Below are positions 9,064-18,848 of a stretch of DNA of 64,000 nt, piece after piece. The DNA is from Cristatella mucedo. Its lineage: Eukaryota; Bryozoa; Phylactolaemata; Cristatellidae. The translations under genes were made by a program, and so were the position numbers. Below the pieces are notes generated by a model. It was given only the letters and a program-made list of their open reading frames with translations, was not told where the DNA came from and ran no database searches. Position 1 is the first letter of the stretch; every line of letters begins with the position of its first letter. The DNA lies in contig WPIO01000001.1 in assembly GCA_009760855.2 (NCBI GenBank), positions 21,418,501-21,482,500 of the forward strand, in the 5' to 3' direction.

Positions 9064-10437
9064 GTGTAATGTATCTCCGTCAGTAACTCCACAAAGTCGT
9101 AAAGACCATGTGGGTGTTACGCAGGAGAGTTTTGTATAGCGCACTCACAGCCTAAGCGGCTTTCGGTACGCATTCGGTAATGTAATGTGTAGCCAACAGA
9201 CTTCGTCTCATGCAAAAAAGAGAAAGTGGGAAGCATAGCAGAGTCAGGAGAGCAGTTGAGGTAGTGAGTAGCATGGAAGTAGCAGTTCAGGACCGCTGAA
9301 AAAGATGTGCCATAGTCGGCAGTTGGAGAGTAGTTGTCGTTGCGTAAGAATTGTGGAAGCGAGTTCCACAGCCTAGGACCTGCAGAGCTAAAGCTTCTGT
9401 CGCCAACGGTCTTTAAGCGGAGGAATGGGACAGCTAGTTTATTGTCCACACAGGACCTGAGGGTGCGAAGAGGCTGAAACTGATGCAGCAGTTCGGCTAG
9501 GTACGAAGGAGCTAAGCCGTGGCGGGCCCTGTGGGTCAGCGTAAGAACTTTGCTCTGTATCCTTTGCTCGACCGGCAACCATCCTAGCTCTTTCAGCAGA
9601 GGTGACACGTGCTCAAACCGCTGGGACTTGAAGACCAGCCTTGCAGCCATGTTCATAGTCCGCTGTAGTGGCATAATAGCTTTCTTTGGTAGCCCAGCCA
9701 AAAGGGAATTACAATAATCAAGCCGAGACAGAACTAAAGGGCTAGTTAAATTTTTTACAAGCCACTGTGGGAGACAGCTTCTAATCTTGGATAGGGATCG
9801 GATGTGATGACTAGCTGTAGAGGCAGTCTTCTGAGTGAAGCTTTTGAAATTGAGGCAGCTGTCGAACACGACACCTAGATTACGAGCACGTGGTGAAGGT
9901 CGCACAATAGCATCACCTATTAGAACAGCAAAGCCTTTTAATCCAGCTACACGCTTAGGGTGTCCTATGAGAAGCAGTTCGGTTTTATCGTCATTTAATT
10001 TCAGGAAGTTTTCCGACATCCAGGATCGAATATCGGCAAGGCAAGCATTCAGTTTCTCAGTTGCTGCAGCAGATTCCGACGGTTTAAATGACAAATACAG
10101 CTGAGTATCGTCAGCATAGAAGTGATATCCTATTCCATGGGCCTTAATCACTTTTCCCAGAGGTTGTGTATAAATGGAGAACAGCAAGGGACCAAGTACA
10201 GACCCTTGTGAGACTCCACAGGTGACCCTTCTCATGTCTGAGACCTGACCCCCACACGACACGGATTGAACACGATCAGACAAGTATGATTTAAACCGCG
10301 CCAGTGCTTCGTCTGCCAGACCGATCGTTGTTCTCAATCGTTCAAGCAGAACTTCGTGATAAATAGTGTTGAATAATGCAGCCTTGGAGTGAGAAGTGCA
10401 ACGCTTGAGGCTATTGACTCGAACATTAAGAAGTTTT
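9064..10437 (-). mobile_element. L2-B LINE copy with the longest RT reading frame
   Basis: This is the best L2-B copy, with an uninterrupted frame of about 406 codons at 9117-10337 that stays open upstream to about 10410. It includes VSQGSVLGPLLFSIYTQPLG (motif B), FYADDTQLYLSF (catalytic box), FLKLNDDKTE, then GWLPVEQRI and GPRLWNSLPQFLR. Motif A reads ALFNTIYHE where FDT(I/V)DH is expected, so its aspartate is asparagine, and the HST-LDLSAAF segment before it is shortened. It is therefore an inactive, 5'-truncated copy. The 3' end is TACATTAC at 9064, as at 43142. It lies within the mutarotase-like gene's intron. Confidence 0.88.
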
Positions 10438-10902
10438 CATGGACCGCGAGGTTTGCGGGAGGTGTGCTCTCTAGGTTTGGTTCCATATTCATTCAAAGAG
10501 CCTGGAGGAGTTTGACGTGAAGTGTATTAATATTAAGTTTATCCCTAGAAAAGCTACGCTTCGAGCAAGCAATTTACTATCCCAGCTACTGCGTAATAAA
10601 ACAATTCCTACCCTTAGAGGTCGCGCTGAGGTTACGGCACTTAAGTGCTGAATTCCGTAACTACCAACTAGCTACGCCACCACTTAATTCGCAAACACGA
10701 GAGGCAAAGACCTGAAAATACAGAAATATATTGGCGAACATTGTTGCTTGTGCTAATGAAACGGCTTGCTGATTCGCATATCCAAGAGGCTAACGTTGAA
10801 CTAATGTTAAAATGACGTATTCATCATGCAAAAGTGAGAGACAAGTTTTTCGTGCTTCATTTTGAAGCAGTCAATCGCACAAAGTATAGTTTCTTAACTT
10901 AC
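10438..10902. other. Intron segment, mutarotase-like gene
   Basis: Unique-looking sequence with no motif recognised, between the L2-B insertion and the exon at 10903-11036. Confidence 0.5.
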
Positions 10903-11036
10903 TCGATATATTTGAATCGTCCGATCCCAGGACGATGTCGACTAAGCGACCATTCAAAGGCACTTGAAGGGCATTGACCCGAGCCCCCAAGCTCAGCAGA
11001 TCCACGCGAAAGCCGTGGCTATTGGTAAGGACGTAC
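10903..11036 (-). CDS. GALM: Mutarotase-like (aldose 1-epimerase family) N-terminal domain exon
   Basis: The acceptor TTATTTAG lies at 11044-11037. One leading base completes the previous codon, then 44 codons follow and one base ends the exon before GTAAGT (from 10902). The peptide YVLTNSHGFRVDLLSLGARV, then ALQVPLNGRLVDIVLGSDD, is the hallmark start of mutarotases (YTLTNxxGMxVxxxxYGAxIxxxxVPDxxGxxxDVVLGFDD). Its end phase fits the exon at 8261-8409. The upstream exon must end two bases into a codon and was not located with certainty. Confidence 0.85.
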
Positions 11037-12639
11037 CTAAATAAATATATTGATGTAATCGTATTGAAAAAAGCAGAGTGCATACATGAATACGTCAATC
11101 GATGGCAATCAGACCAGCAAAAAGAAAGCCTAACTATATTTTGCATTAACGAATCAACCGGCAAGTCGGTTAATTACCTCATGTTCAATGCAGTCCTTAT
11201 TTTCATAGCCCAGTAAATGTTTCACCGAATATTGTCCATATATTTTCCTACAAACTCTGGCACAAGAATCCATACCAGAGAACTTTAACATTGTTTTATA
11301 TTCAACATTATAAAAATTGAGATCAGGCTGCCGATTTATGGCGTCTGAGGTGATGTGCGTTCATGTCCGAAGTAAATAGCAATTATAATTTCCTGCATTA
11401 TTGGGCAGCTAATTTTGTTGTCAGCTTATCCGATTGGAAAGTTTCAGAAGCTTCAGACTTTTGAGCCAGAGCTCTTGTACAACTCCTCAGATTAACTAAA
11501 TAAGTGATTCTGCTATAGGAAGCGCTGTGAAATCTGAAAGATTCTAAAAGTTCGACCTAGTAAATTCCGGCAGCTAATGCAGTCTTACTTGATGACGCTT
11601 CCTCCTTTAGAGTCCTTGGCCAAGACCGATCTTTTGATGCTGATATGTCGAAGGAGAAGAGACGGAGTCGATGGCTTGCAGATAATTCGGTGAAAGTCCC
11701 CGTCGAAATACTTCTAAAACACAGCTAAGTGCTTAAGCTGTTAGCACTAAATTTCTGCATGAAAATGATTATTGAGTTACGCTCACAAGTTTAGTCATTT
11801 GATGCCTTACAAATAAAAGACCTGTCGCTAAGGCAAATAACGCCCTTTAAATTTTCGAAAAATGAATTCCCCTCTCTTATTATTAGCTGGACCTTTCGCC
11901 TCTACTATTGTCAGTGGCATTTTATCAATCACTCTGAATACATAGCCAAGTACGAAATCGTACGAAAGCATAGACAACTTATGTGCACTAATAGTCCGCT
12001 TTAGGAGACCGTTAATATATGACTGGGAAAAGATACTGCTGATAATTTAGTACCGAAGTGAGTTTGCTGCAATTAGACAGCACACTTAGCCTACACGGAA
12101 TATCAATCGCAAACTTATTATAATCTAATTTAACTTGATCTCAGCACTTTCTCAAATTCTCCCAATTCAGTGCTTTAATTATTCAGCTAATCTAATTAGA
12201 ATCTTCTTGAATTTAACTTGCGTTACCCATCCCTATTTCAAGCTACACCTAAGTTTAAGAATTGCGCCCCCTATGTGTTGAATTTTATAAATAATTAGCT
12301 GTTGTTTCTGGCCGTAATCTCTTGCGAGTCCAATTGACTCGCAAGAGATTTACTTATGTGGCTGACCATTTCTTCTATTTGTCAAGCTAAGAAACGTACA
12401 TTCCGCCATTTTTGCTCCTTTAAATTTATATGCTCTTCCACAACTACTAATCCTCAAACCAAGCCATTTACTTTTCAGTAATTTTCATACATCCATAAAC
12501 GGCGTGATCAATCTCAAGAGAGCTATAATTAATAATAATTTTTCCAAGAATAACAATGAGACATTTGTACAAACCTTAAGAGAAATAATTTGTTCAAGGC
12601 ATTCTATATATGTAGAAAAGAAGCAAGTCAATTAGTATG
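11037..12639. other. Long AT-rich non-coding stretch
   Basis: No ORF, RNA gene or known repeat recognised apart from the perfect hairpin at 12316-12350. If the 15.1-kb exon belongs to the mutarotase-like gene, this is intron. Confidence 0.5.
12316..12350. repeat. Perfect 15-bp inverted repeat with 5-nt loop
   Basis: AATCTCTTGCGAGTC (12316-12330), CAATT, then the exact reverse complement (12336-12350). Confidence 0.95.
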
Positions 12640-12977
12640 TGGTAACACAAACAGTGTCAGCGTGCATAAGCAGACAAGGCGAAACTTCCATACAACAATC
12701 AATTTTGTGTGAGAAAATAATAGAATATCACGTCAATTGGGGGGATGCATAGGTTTTGACTGCATAAGAACTGAAGGATCGGTCTTCAAAGTATATGAGG
12801 TTGGTGAGAGGAGCTACTGAATGACTTGAAGTCAGAGTAGCAGATGGTACGTCGTAAAGCCTGCTTATACAGTTTTTCGGATAAGTAGGCCAGAGCAACA
12901 AAATAAAGGCATGTAAAAGTGCGTGAAACAATCTGGAAGTCGATACGCTGCTGGATGAGGAGGCAGAGCAGGCCATA
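12640..12977 (-). mobile_element. L2-A LINE relict
   Basis: On the minus strand it aligns loosely with the L2-A 3' UTR and C-terminal coding block: GTGTCAGCGTGCATAAGC, a SFSSYAVK-like stretch, and a QRIDFQ-like stretch near 12940. It has many indels and stops. Confidence 0.6.
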
Positions 12978-13310
12978 AAAAGTGGTAAAATGTGACACTT
13001 AAAATGCGAAAATTGTATATAATTAAAATCAAATGTAAAAGCTGCGACTCGATCTTATGTTTTGATCAAGCAAATAAGTTCATTGAAGAGTCTGCTGAAA
13101 TAAGCTGCTTGAAATTAAAGTTTTATTATCTATCGAGTTTTGTCACAATAGCGCAATAAGTAAATCGCTTCTCACAAGGAATAAAAAAAAGTAGTAGCAG
13201 CCGCTTTGTTGCCATTTAAGTAGGGAATTTATGTTTAGAAAATGAAGAATCTAGCAAACTATCTGTAAAGGCAATGCTATGACAAGTATTTCTCTTGATT
13301 AAGACGTAGT

Positions 13311-13905
13311 AATAATAATACTACTTTTGTATAGCTCTATCAGAGAACCGAGTCTCTTTCTATGTACTTTACATACGTTGTACAGAAAGCCTAACCAAAT
13401 GCTTGTTGGTAAGATTCGCAAGCAGCAGGCACACGTGGAACGAATCGTAAAGACCCACTGCATGCTGTTAGAAACAGGCATGTCTTAAGCTTCTTTTTAA
13501 ACATGGTCATGTCAGGAGACGTTGTGACGTGCATCGGTATTTAGTTCCTGGCTGCTTTGGGAGCGTACGAACTAAAGCACTGTCTCGAACGGTTTTGAGG
13601 TTCGTGCGATGTATGTCTAAACGATTCGAATCAGAACAGCGGGCTGCACCATTTTTCGCCTAGCTGGGGAGTAGATCTGATAAGTAGGCCTGAGCCAGAG
13701 AGTGAAGGGGCCTACAAGTATGTAACAGAACCTTGAAAGTCGATTGGCTGCTTGACTGGTAGCTACTGCAGGTCGGCGAGAAGAGGCGTAATGTGGAAAC
13801 TGCGACGCTCACGACAGATGAGCCTAGCTGCTGAGCTGTGTACCTACTGTAAGCGCCTGATTGCACACGCAGGTAGACCAGAAAGCAGTGAATTGCAGAA
13901 TTAGC
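13311..13905 (-). mobile_element. L2-A LINE relict, 3' part
   Basis: It runs from an ATT-type tail and damaged stem-loop (13311-13370) through the 3' UTR. It continues into C-terminal coding sequence (GAGCGTACGAACTAAAGCAC, then CGACGCTCACGACAGATGAG) up to GCAGTGAATTGCAGAA at about 13903. The order matches positions 27-720. Confidence 0.72.
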
Positions 13906-14184
13906 AGAGATAGAGAACATATAGACCTTAAATAAGTTTGAATAATGAAAGAGCGTATTGCAAAATGCGTAATTTCTGAAGTTCTTTTCACGCACGACAA
14001 CAGCTCAGAAGTGAACCCTTTTTTTAGTTTTCGTTACTTTGATTATTGAATGCCGAAGCTGCTGCGAAAATGAGTGCTAACGGAGCGATCAGCTAACGGA
14101 TCAGCAATGCGATTGCTGATTTTTTCTCGTGCTTTCAGTCAACATTTATGGAATATAGGTATCATGTGCATTGTCAAATGTTAC

Positions 14185-14325
14185 CTTATCCATTTTCGTG
14201 ACACAGATATGAATATTTGGCAATGCAATTAAAAAAGCTCCGCAGGCACATCGGCGGACATTCGTCACCTCCACCGTCGATGATGCATGAAGGCCAATCT
14301 TTCTGCCAGGAGCATTACGGCGGAA
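14185..14325 (-). CDS. Possible 47-codon exon, function unknown
   Basis: On the minus strand, GTTGTGTTTCAAG (14338-14326) precedes an open stretch ending in ATGGATAAG|GTAACA, with both ends in phase 0. The peptide (FRRNAPGRKIGLHASSTVEV, then CACGAFLIALPNIHICVTKM) has no recognised domain. Phase 0 on both sides would let it follow the 15109-15531 exon, but it does not supply the phase needed by the exon at 11036. It may be a chance ORF. Confidence 0.3.
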
Positions 14326-15108
14326 CTTGAAACACAACTTTTCGATGTGAAGCTATTGGAGCATGATTGGGTTAATTCGGAGTCGCCTCCGGTATTGTTC
14401 TTTCAGGTTTTGAAGTTGGAATAGACTGTTCCCGCCGATGGCTACAGACTGTACATAAGCTTTTAAGCCAGTAGCGGTAGCGAGGGTTTCGGACAATAGC
14501 CAATCTCCCCATAACCATTCATGCCGCTCGGAGACAAAACCCTAGCTATTCTGAAGTCAGACTGCCCTCTCTTCCTCGTGAGTGTCCACAGAAGCACCTC
14601 CGCGATTTATCGTGGTCGGAAAAAGCTGAACGGACACATACGCGTGTATCCTTGTCAGCGCCCTGCCAAAAAGAGGGCAGGGAGCATATGTCCCCGGGCG
14701 TATGTCCGTCAAAACGGGCGCCTAATACTGGTGGGGGAGGGGGTTTCCAATCTGTATAGGTCTTCCCCAGGTCCACAATATCCTAGGAACGCCACTGGTT
14801 CTCGTTGACGACTTGACCGTGTAATGTCCCAACAAATGACTTTGATGGCGGTTTTTGCCGTTCTCGGTCAAACGTGACTAGCTGCTTCTTTAGCCGGCAC
14901 TAGTTTGCAAGTGCTAGGGTGCTTGAATCGCAAGCATCAGCGGCCCCCGAAATGAAGCCAGCGCAGTGACGAAGCAAGAGCACGCGGGGCAGCGATGAGC
15001 CGCGGAACAGTATTAGGCCTCGACCGTGAGCGTACTACTGAATCCAGTCTGAGAGCGGACCGATGATGGGGGGGAGACCGGCCGGCCGGCCGGCCGGCCG
15101 AACCTTAC
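14326..15108. other. Non-coding stretch, possibly intron
   Basis: The plus and minus strands both stay open around 14521-14808, but the peptides show no recognised domain. The (GGCC)n tract at its right end is listed separately. Confidence 0.4.
15079..15101. repeat. (GGCC)n tract just inside an intron
   Basis: About five to six tandem GGCC units lie within 10-30 bases downstream of the predicted splice donor at 15108 (minus strand). Confidence 0.9.
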
Positions 15109-15531
15109 CTGTGATTTTTCTGCGGCGTCGCAGCTCGCCGAGTAGTACACGACCAGCGAGAGTAATACGATGCACACCGTCAGCAGGAATGCACAAGCGA
15201 CCTTAAGGATAGTGCTTTGATGATTCTGCCATAGGCTCTTCATTGGGCGCGAGCAGGCTTCGCTTAGCCTGTCGGAAAGCTTTCGCGAAGCCCCGTCGTG
15301 CGTGCTCGAGCCCTTGTTGGCATCTGCCGCCGTCTTATCAGCCGTCTCGCTAATGGTGAAGCCACGACCGCCGCCGCGTAAATTCGGCTGCTGCTGACAG
15401 CCATCACATGGAAAAGCCTCCGACAAGCTATCGATCGGCAGCGGTTCCACACAAGGGTAGTACGACCCGTTTTCGAAGAATCCAACATCGCCCATGCAGC
15501 CGTGGTCAGTATCGGAAAACGTAACGTCCAT
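15109..15531 (-). CDS. First coding exon of a type II single-pass membrane protein
   Basis: ATG at 15531-15529 has G at +4, followed by 141 codons ending TCACAG|GTAAGG in phase 0. Residues 1-95 are hydrophilic, with a Cys/Gln patch (PCDGCQQQ) and a Ser/Ala/Lys-rich linker, and no signal peptide. Near residues 110-133 there is one strong hydrophobic helix (ILKVACAFLLTVCIVLLSLV), preceded by Lys/Arg. It is followed by YYSASCDAAEKSQ, so the C-terminal part should be lumenal or extracellular. The same strand and direction raise the possibility that it anchors the mutarotase-like domain encoded at 11.0-3.8 kb, but the intervening exon was not found. The frame is also open upstream to about 15660, so an upstream exon cannot be excluded. 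Confidence 0.6.
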
Positions 15532-15921
15532 GAGCGCTTTTAGCAATGACAGCTCTCGATTTGCAATGGTGGAACAAGGGCGCGCTGATTTCAGCGTTCT
15601 CTCGAGGTCATCTGGATCGTTGTCATTGACTTGGGCTGGTGCTGGCGCCAGCCCAACGCCTTAAATTGGCGTGACACGTCGCCATCAAGGATGGCTCCTA
15701 ATTCGCGTCCCTTACTATTGGAGGAGTAGCCGGCGCAACGATAGAAGGCCAGCGAGCCAGGGGGCAAAGCTGGCATGTAGCAGCCAAGCAAGACTAGGCA
15801 GCCAACCACTTGCGGATCACCACTTCGCTATCCATCGGGCGCAGTCCGAAAATTAAATAGAATCCAAGGGCGAGATATAGGAAGCAAGTAAATAAATAAG
15901 CAAATAATATAATATAATAAT
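15532..15921. other. 5' flank of the membrane-protein exon
   Basis: Moderately GC-rich. A minus-strand ORF at 15591-15809 has a hydrophobic N-terminus but no recognised domain and ends before the 15531 start in another frame. It could hold 5' UTR or promoter, but no core element was recognised. Confidence 0.35.
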
Positions 15922-16032
15922 ATAGTTCATACGTGCAGCACCCTAAGAGAACTTAATCTCTATTCAGGCGCTTCACATGTGCCACGGGGCTCGAGCCCAC
16001 GACCTCGGCTAGACCTTGGTCGGGGCGAGCAC
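15922..16032 (-). mobile_element. SINE-1 copy, 5'-truncated
   Basis: Plus-strand CCCTAAGAGAACTTAATCTC, then CAGGCGCTTCACATGTGCC, GGGGCTCGAGCCCACGACC and GACCTTGGTCGGGGCGAGCAC match the full copy at 50.15 kb. The A-box end is lost. Confidence 0.8.
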
Positions 16033-16627
16033 ATTAAACAGAGACCAAATTAACGTGATGTGTAGCATATTCTGTAGAGATTACAAAAAAATATTCGACA
16101 CCTGACAGTATTCCTTTTTGGCACTAAGGCGGATCTCAAATAGAGTTATAGAGGTGACGGACACTGTTATTTTAGTGGCATCTGCGTTGACTTCCCAACT
16201 TTACGCTGGCGAAGCATTTTTAACAACTCACGGTTTAAGATAGTTCGCTAGGACACATTTCCATGTCGGGGACACGCGCCTTTGAGAGATCATTATGGAT
16301 CATTAGATTCCGCCTGCTACGTCGCTTACGCATGCATCGAGGTAGCAGGGGCTATTTCGGTTCCTGCTCAAGTACGGACTGGTCACGTGGTCAAGATTTA
16401 CTGCCCCCCCCCCCACCTTTCCGTGCAACCTAATTATTATAAGCTATCGCCAGACGGTCGCAACATCCCCCTTGGACACCTGGAAAGCTGTGCGCCGAGT
16501 GCACTGCTTCTTCAGCAGCTGCTTTCCTTTAAGAATTGGGGCAAGTAACCACTCACGTATAATTGCGTGCAACTAATTCGGCATCTACATTCGTCTTTCA
16601 AGAATTTCGAAAAACGTTCCCTAATAC
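16033..16627. other. No recognisable feature
   Basis: It contains a C10 run near 16405 and a plus-strand ORF at 16282-16548 without recognisable motifs. Confidence 0.4.
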
Positions 16628-16706
16628 CGTACAGTGTCAGCACGCATAAGCACGTAAAGGACGAATCACAGGAACCCACATAACGCTGTGATAAACAAGT
16701 GCGTTA
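16628..16706 (-). mobile_element. L2-A 3' UTR fragment
   Basis: CAGTGTCAGCACGCATAAGC, then AAGGACGAATCACAGGAACC, matches positions 227-275. It is cut off on both sides. Confidence 0.7.
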
Positions 16707-16791
16707 GCAAAAGCATATCAAAATTGGAAGACAGAAAGAAAGAGATGTCGGTTTTCCCATCAACAGTAATATGATTTAACCTCGACAGTCG

Positions 16792-16940
16792 CACACACAC
16801 ACACACACACGCGCGCGCACACACACGCGCACACACACGCGCACACAAACACGCACACACACACGCACACACACACGTACACACACACGCACATACAAAC
16901 TCTCTCTCTCTCTCTCTCTCTTTCTCCATTTCTCTCTCAG
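16792..16940. repeat. (CA)n followed by (TC)n microsatellite
   Basis: CA/CG dinucleotide tract at 16792-16898, then TC dinucleotides at 16900-16940. Confidence 0.95.
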
Positions 16941-17087
16941 GTGTGGATGGAGCGCGTTTTGACTGGGTATAATTATTGCAAAACTTGTCAGTCAGAGGCT
17001 TCTCTATCGCGACCATTGTAACCATCACATTACACAACTTCTCACTGACTAGCACTGAACCCCCAATAAGCAGCCAACATCAACTTC

Positions 17088-17425
17088 AAGATTCTGTCGT
17101 TGACCTTTAGGTCTCTTCATTCTGCTGCTTCGGCCTGTCGACCCAAAATACTTCATAACCAAGCTTCACATCGTAACACTCACTTTTCTGGGTCGTCGTT
17201 TGGGTGGGCCTCAAAACCGTCTTCGTATACATTGGTTCTTTTGGTTCATTTGCTCCCAAAGCCTGGAGCTCACTCTCGGCTGATATTGCATTGCGATATT
17301 ATCTTACTTAACGGCATTTAAAAGAAGCTAAGAACTTACCTGTTCCTAACGCAATTTGTTCTATCCGTGTGAATTTGCATGCTTGAGTGCGCTGACACTG
17401 TGCACGTTATCACTAACCAATTGTC
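17088..17425 (+). mobile_element. L2-A LINE relict, C-terminal block and 3' UTR
   Basis: It starts TCAAGATTCTGTCGTTGACC (family: TTCAAGGTTTTGTCGCTCAC) and keeps CTCCCAAAGCCTGGAGCTCA and the GCGCTGACACTGTGCA 3' UTR motif. It ends before the stem-loop tail. Confidence 0.7.
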
Positions 17426-17886
17426 ACATTTCCTTTTTAGCACAGATGAAGATACGGGATAGAGATTTAGTTCTCTTTATGTGCTCTAAAGTTGTCTTGC
17501 TCTTCTTCTTATTATTATACAAATTTTACTCTATTGCGACCGCTATCTCGGACTTTTATATTATCGAACCCGATAGAGAAAGGTAGCACTTCTGCCAACG
17601 TTGCCGCTTTGCTTACAGAGTTGGGCCTGGTAGAAAATCTAACCAGAAACGTATTGCATTTTCACGCACCTAGTTCTTGGCGTCCCCAATAAATTGACAG
17701 TTTCAAATGTCCCAAATGAGTTTTATCAGAATGATTGTCGTCCCATTGTAATTTCGGGATCAGTATGGCATCGAGTAAAGGGATATATCAACTTACAAAA
17801 AGGAAGACACTAGTCTGAGTGATTGCTCATAATTTCAGCTGCGACGTCATGCCGTGCCCGTCACAGCCTGGCGCGCTGTAGCGGCG
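17426..17886. other. No recognisable feature
   Basis: AT-rich. Short overlapping ORFs only. Confidence 0.4.
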
Positions 17887-18096
17887 CTCTCTCTGGCTGC
17901 TGTCCACTGTCTCCGCTGTCCACTGTCTCTCTCTGGCTGCTGTCCACTGTCTCCGCTGTCCACTGTCTCTCTCTGGCTGCTGTCCACTGTCTCCGCTGTC
18001 CACTGTCTCCGCTGTCCACTGTCTCTCTCTGGCTGCTGTCCACTGTCTCCGCTGTCCGCTGTCCACTGTCTCTCTCTCTCTCTCTCTCTGGATGCT
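17887..18096. repeat. 40-bp minisatellite, about five units
   Basis: The unit is GGCTGCTGTCCACTGTCTCC followed by GCTGTCCACTGTCTCTCTCT. It is repeated with one internal 16-bp reduplication (CTCCGCTGTCCACTGT) near 18000. A 155-codon minus-strand ORF across it is a by-product of the repeat. Confidence 0.93.
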
Positions 18097-18729
18097 GTCC
18101 ACTGACTCCGCTTCGGGAAGCGCTCGCTGCTCGCACGGCGAAGGTCAAACAAAGGCCGAGCCTTCATCGAGGTTGGCTGCGCAGCTAATACGGCGTCTTT
18201 TGTCCACACAGCAATGTCAGATCTGCTGCGGGTACAGTGCTCAATAGGAGGCTGTTCAACATGTTGCCAGTGTACGTTAATGTTAGCATCAAATAAACAC
18301 ATTTTAGCTATCAATTTAGCTTGGGGTTTAGGATTTTGAGTTTAGTATTGTCATGGTTTTATGTTTTGGGGTTTACGGCATCTAGTTTGCTGGTTAGATT
18401 TAGTATTTTTTGATTGATTTTTTGTTTAGGTCTAGAGGCTTAGGGTTTAGTATTTATATATTAGAGAAAAACTCTGAATGGAAAAGATAACTATAGACGT
18501 GTTTGCTTAACGTAAACATAAGCACATAGTGGTGACCATGCTGAGCAGCCTGCTACGAGCACTGTGCCCACAGCAGCTCTGACATTGCTGCATGAAGAAA
18601 CGACGACGTAGTAGCTGCCTGGCTACGACGGCGCTGGCGTCGCACGTCGCAGCAAAAGCTTGCACCGCCACCGCATTCGGCGCGGTCGCTTAGGGCGAAA
18701 TCCTTTGACTGCGTCGGAGAGTTTCGAAG
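18097..18729. other. Non-coding stretch with GGTTTAG-rich segment
   Basis: Positions 18320-18470 contain scattered GGGTTTA, TTTAGGG and GGTTTAG words in a T/G-rich strand. They are not regular enough to call a telomeric repeat. The rest shows nothing recognised. Confidence 0.45.
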
Positions 18730-18785
18730 GGAAAGAGAGAGGGAGGGAGAGAGAGAGAGCGAGCGAGAGAGAGAGAGCGAGAGAG

Positions 18786-18846
<61 letters not shown>

Positions 18847-18848
18847 AA
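18730..18848. repeat. (GA)n microsatellite
   Basis: GA dinucleotides with GAGC interruptions. Confidence 0.95.

Noticed and set aside
8620-9144. 174-codon minus-strand ORF
   Set aside because: It mixes L2-B end sequence and antisense of the death-domain-like exon and has no family resemblance.
17887-18096. CRISPR-like array
   Set aside because: The units are contiguous 40-bp tandem repeats without unique spacers, in a eukaryotic genome.
17847-18314. 155-codon minus-strand ORF with repeated QWTAE/RQWTA words
   Set aside because: Entirely produced by the 40-bp minisatellite.
18320-18470. Interstitial telomeric repeat
   Set aside because: GGTTTAG-like words are scattered and irregular, without tandem periodicity.
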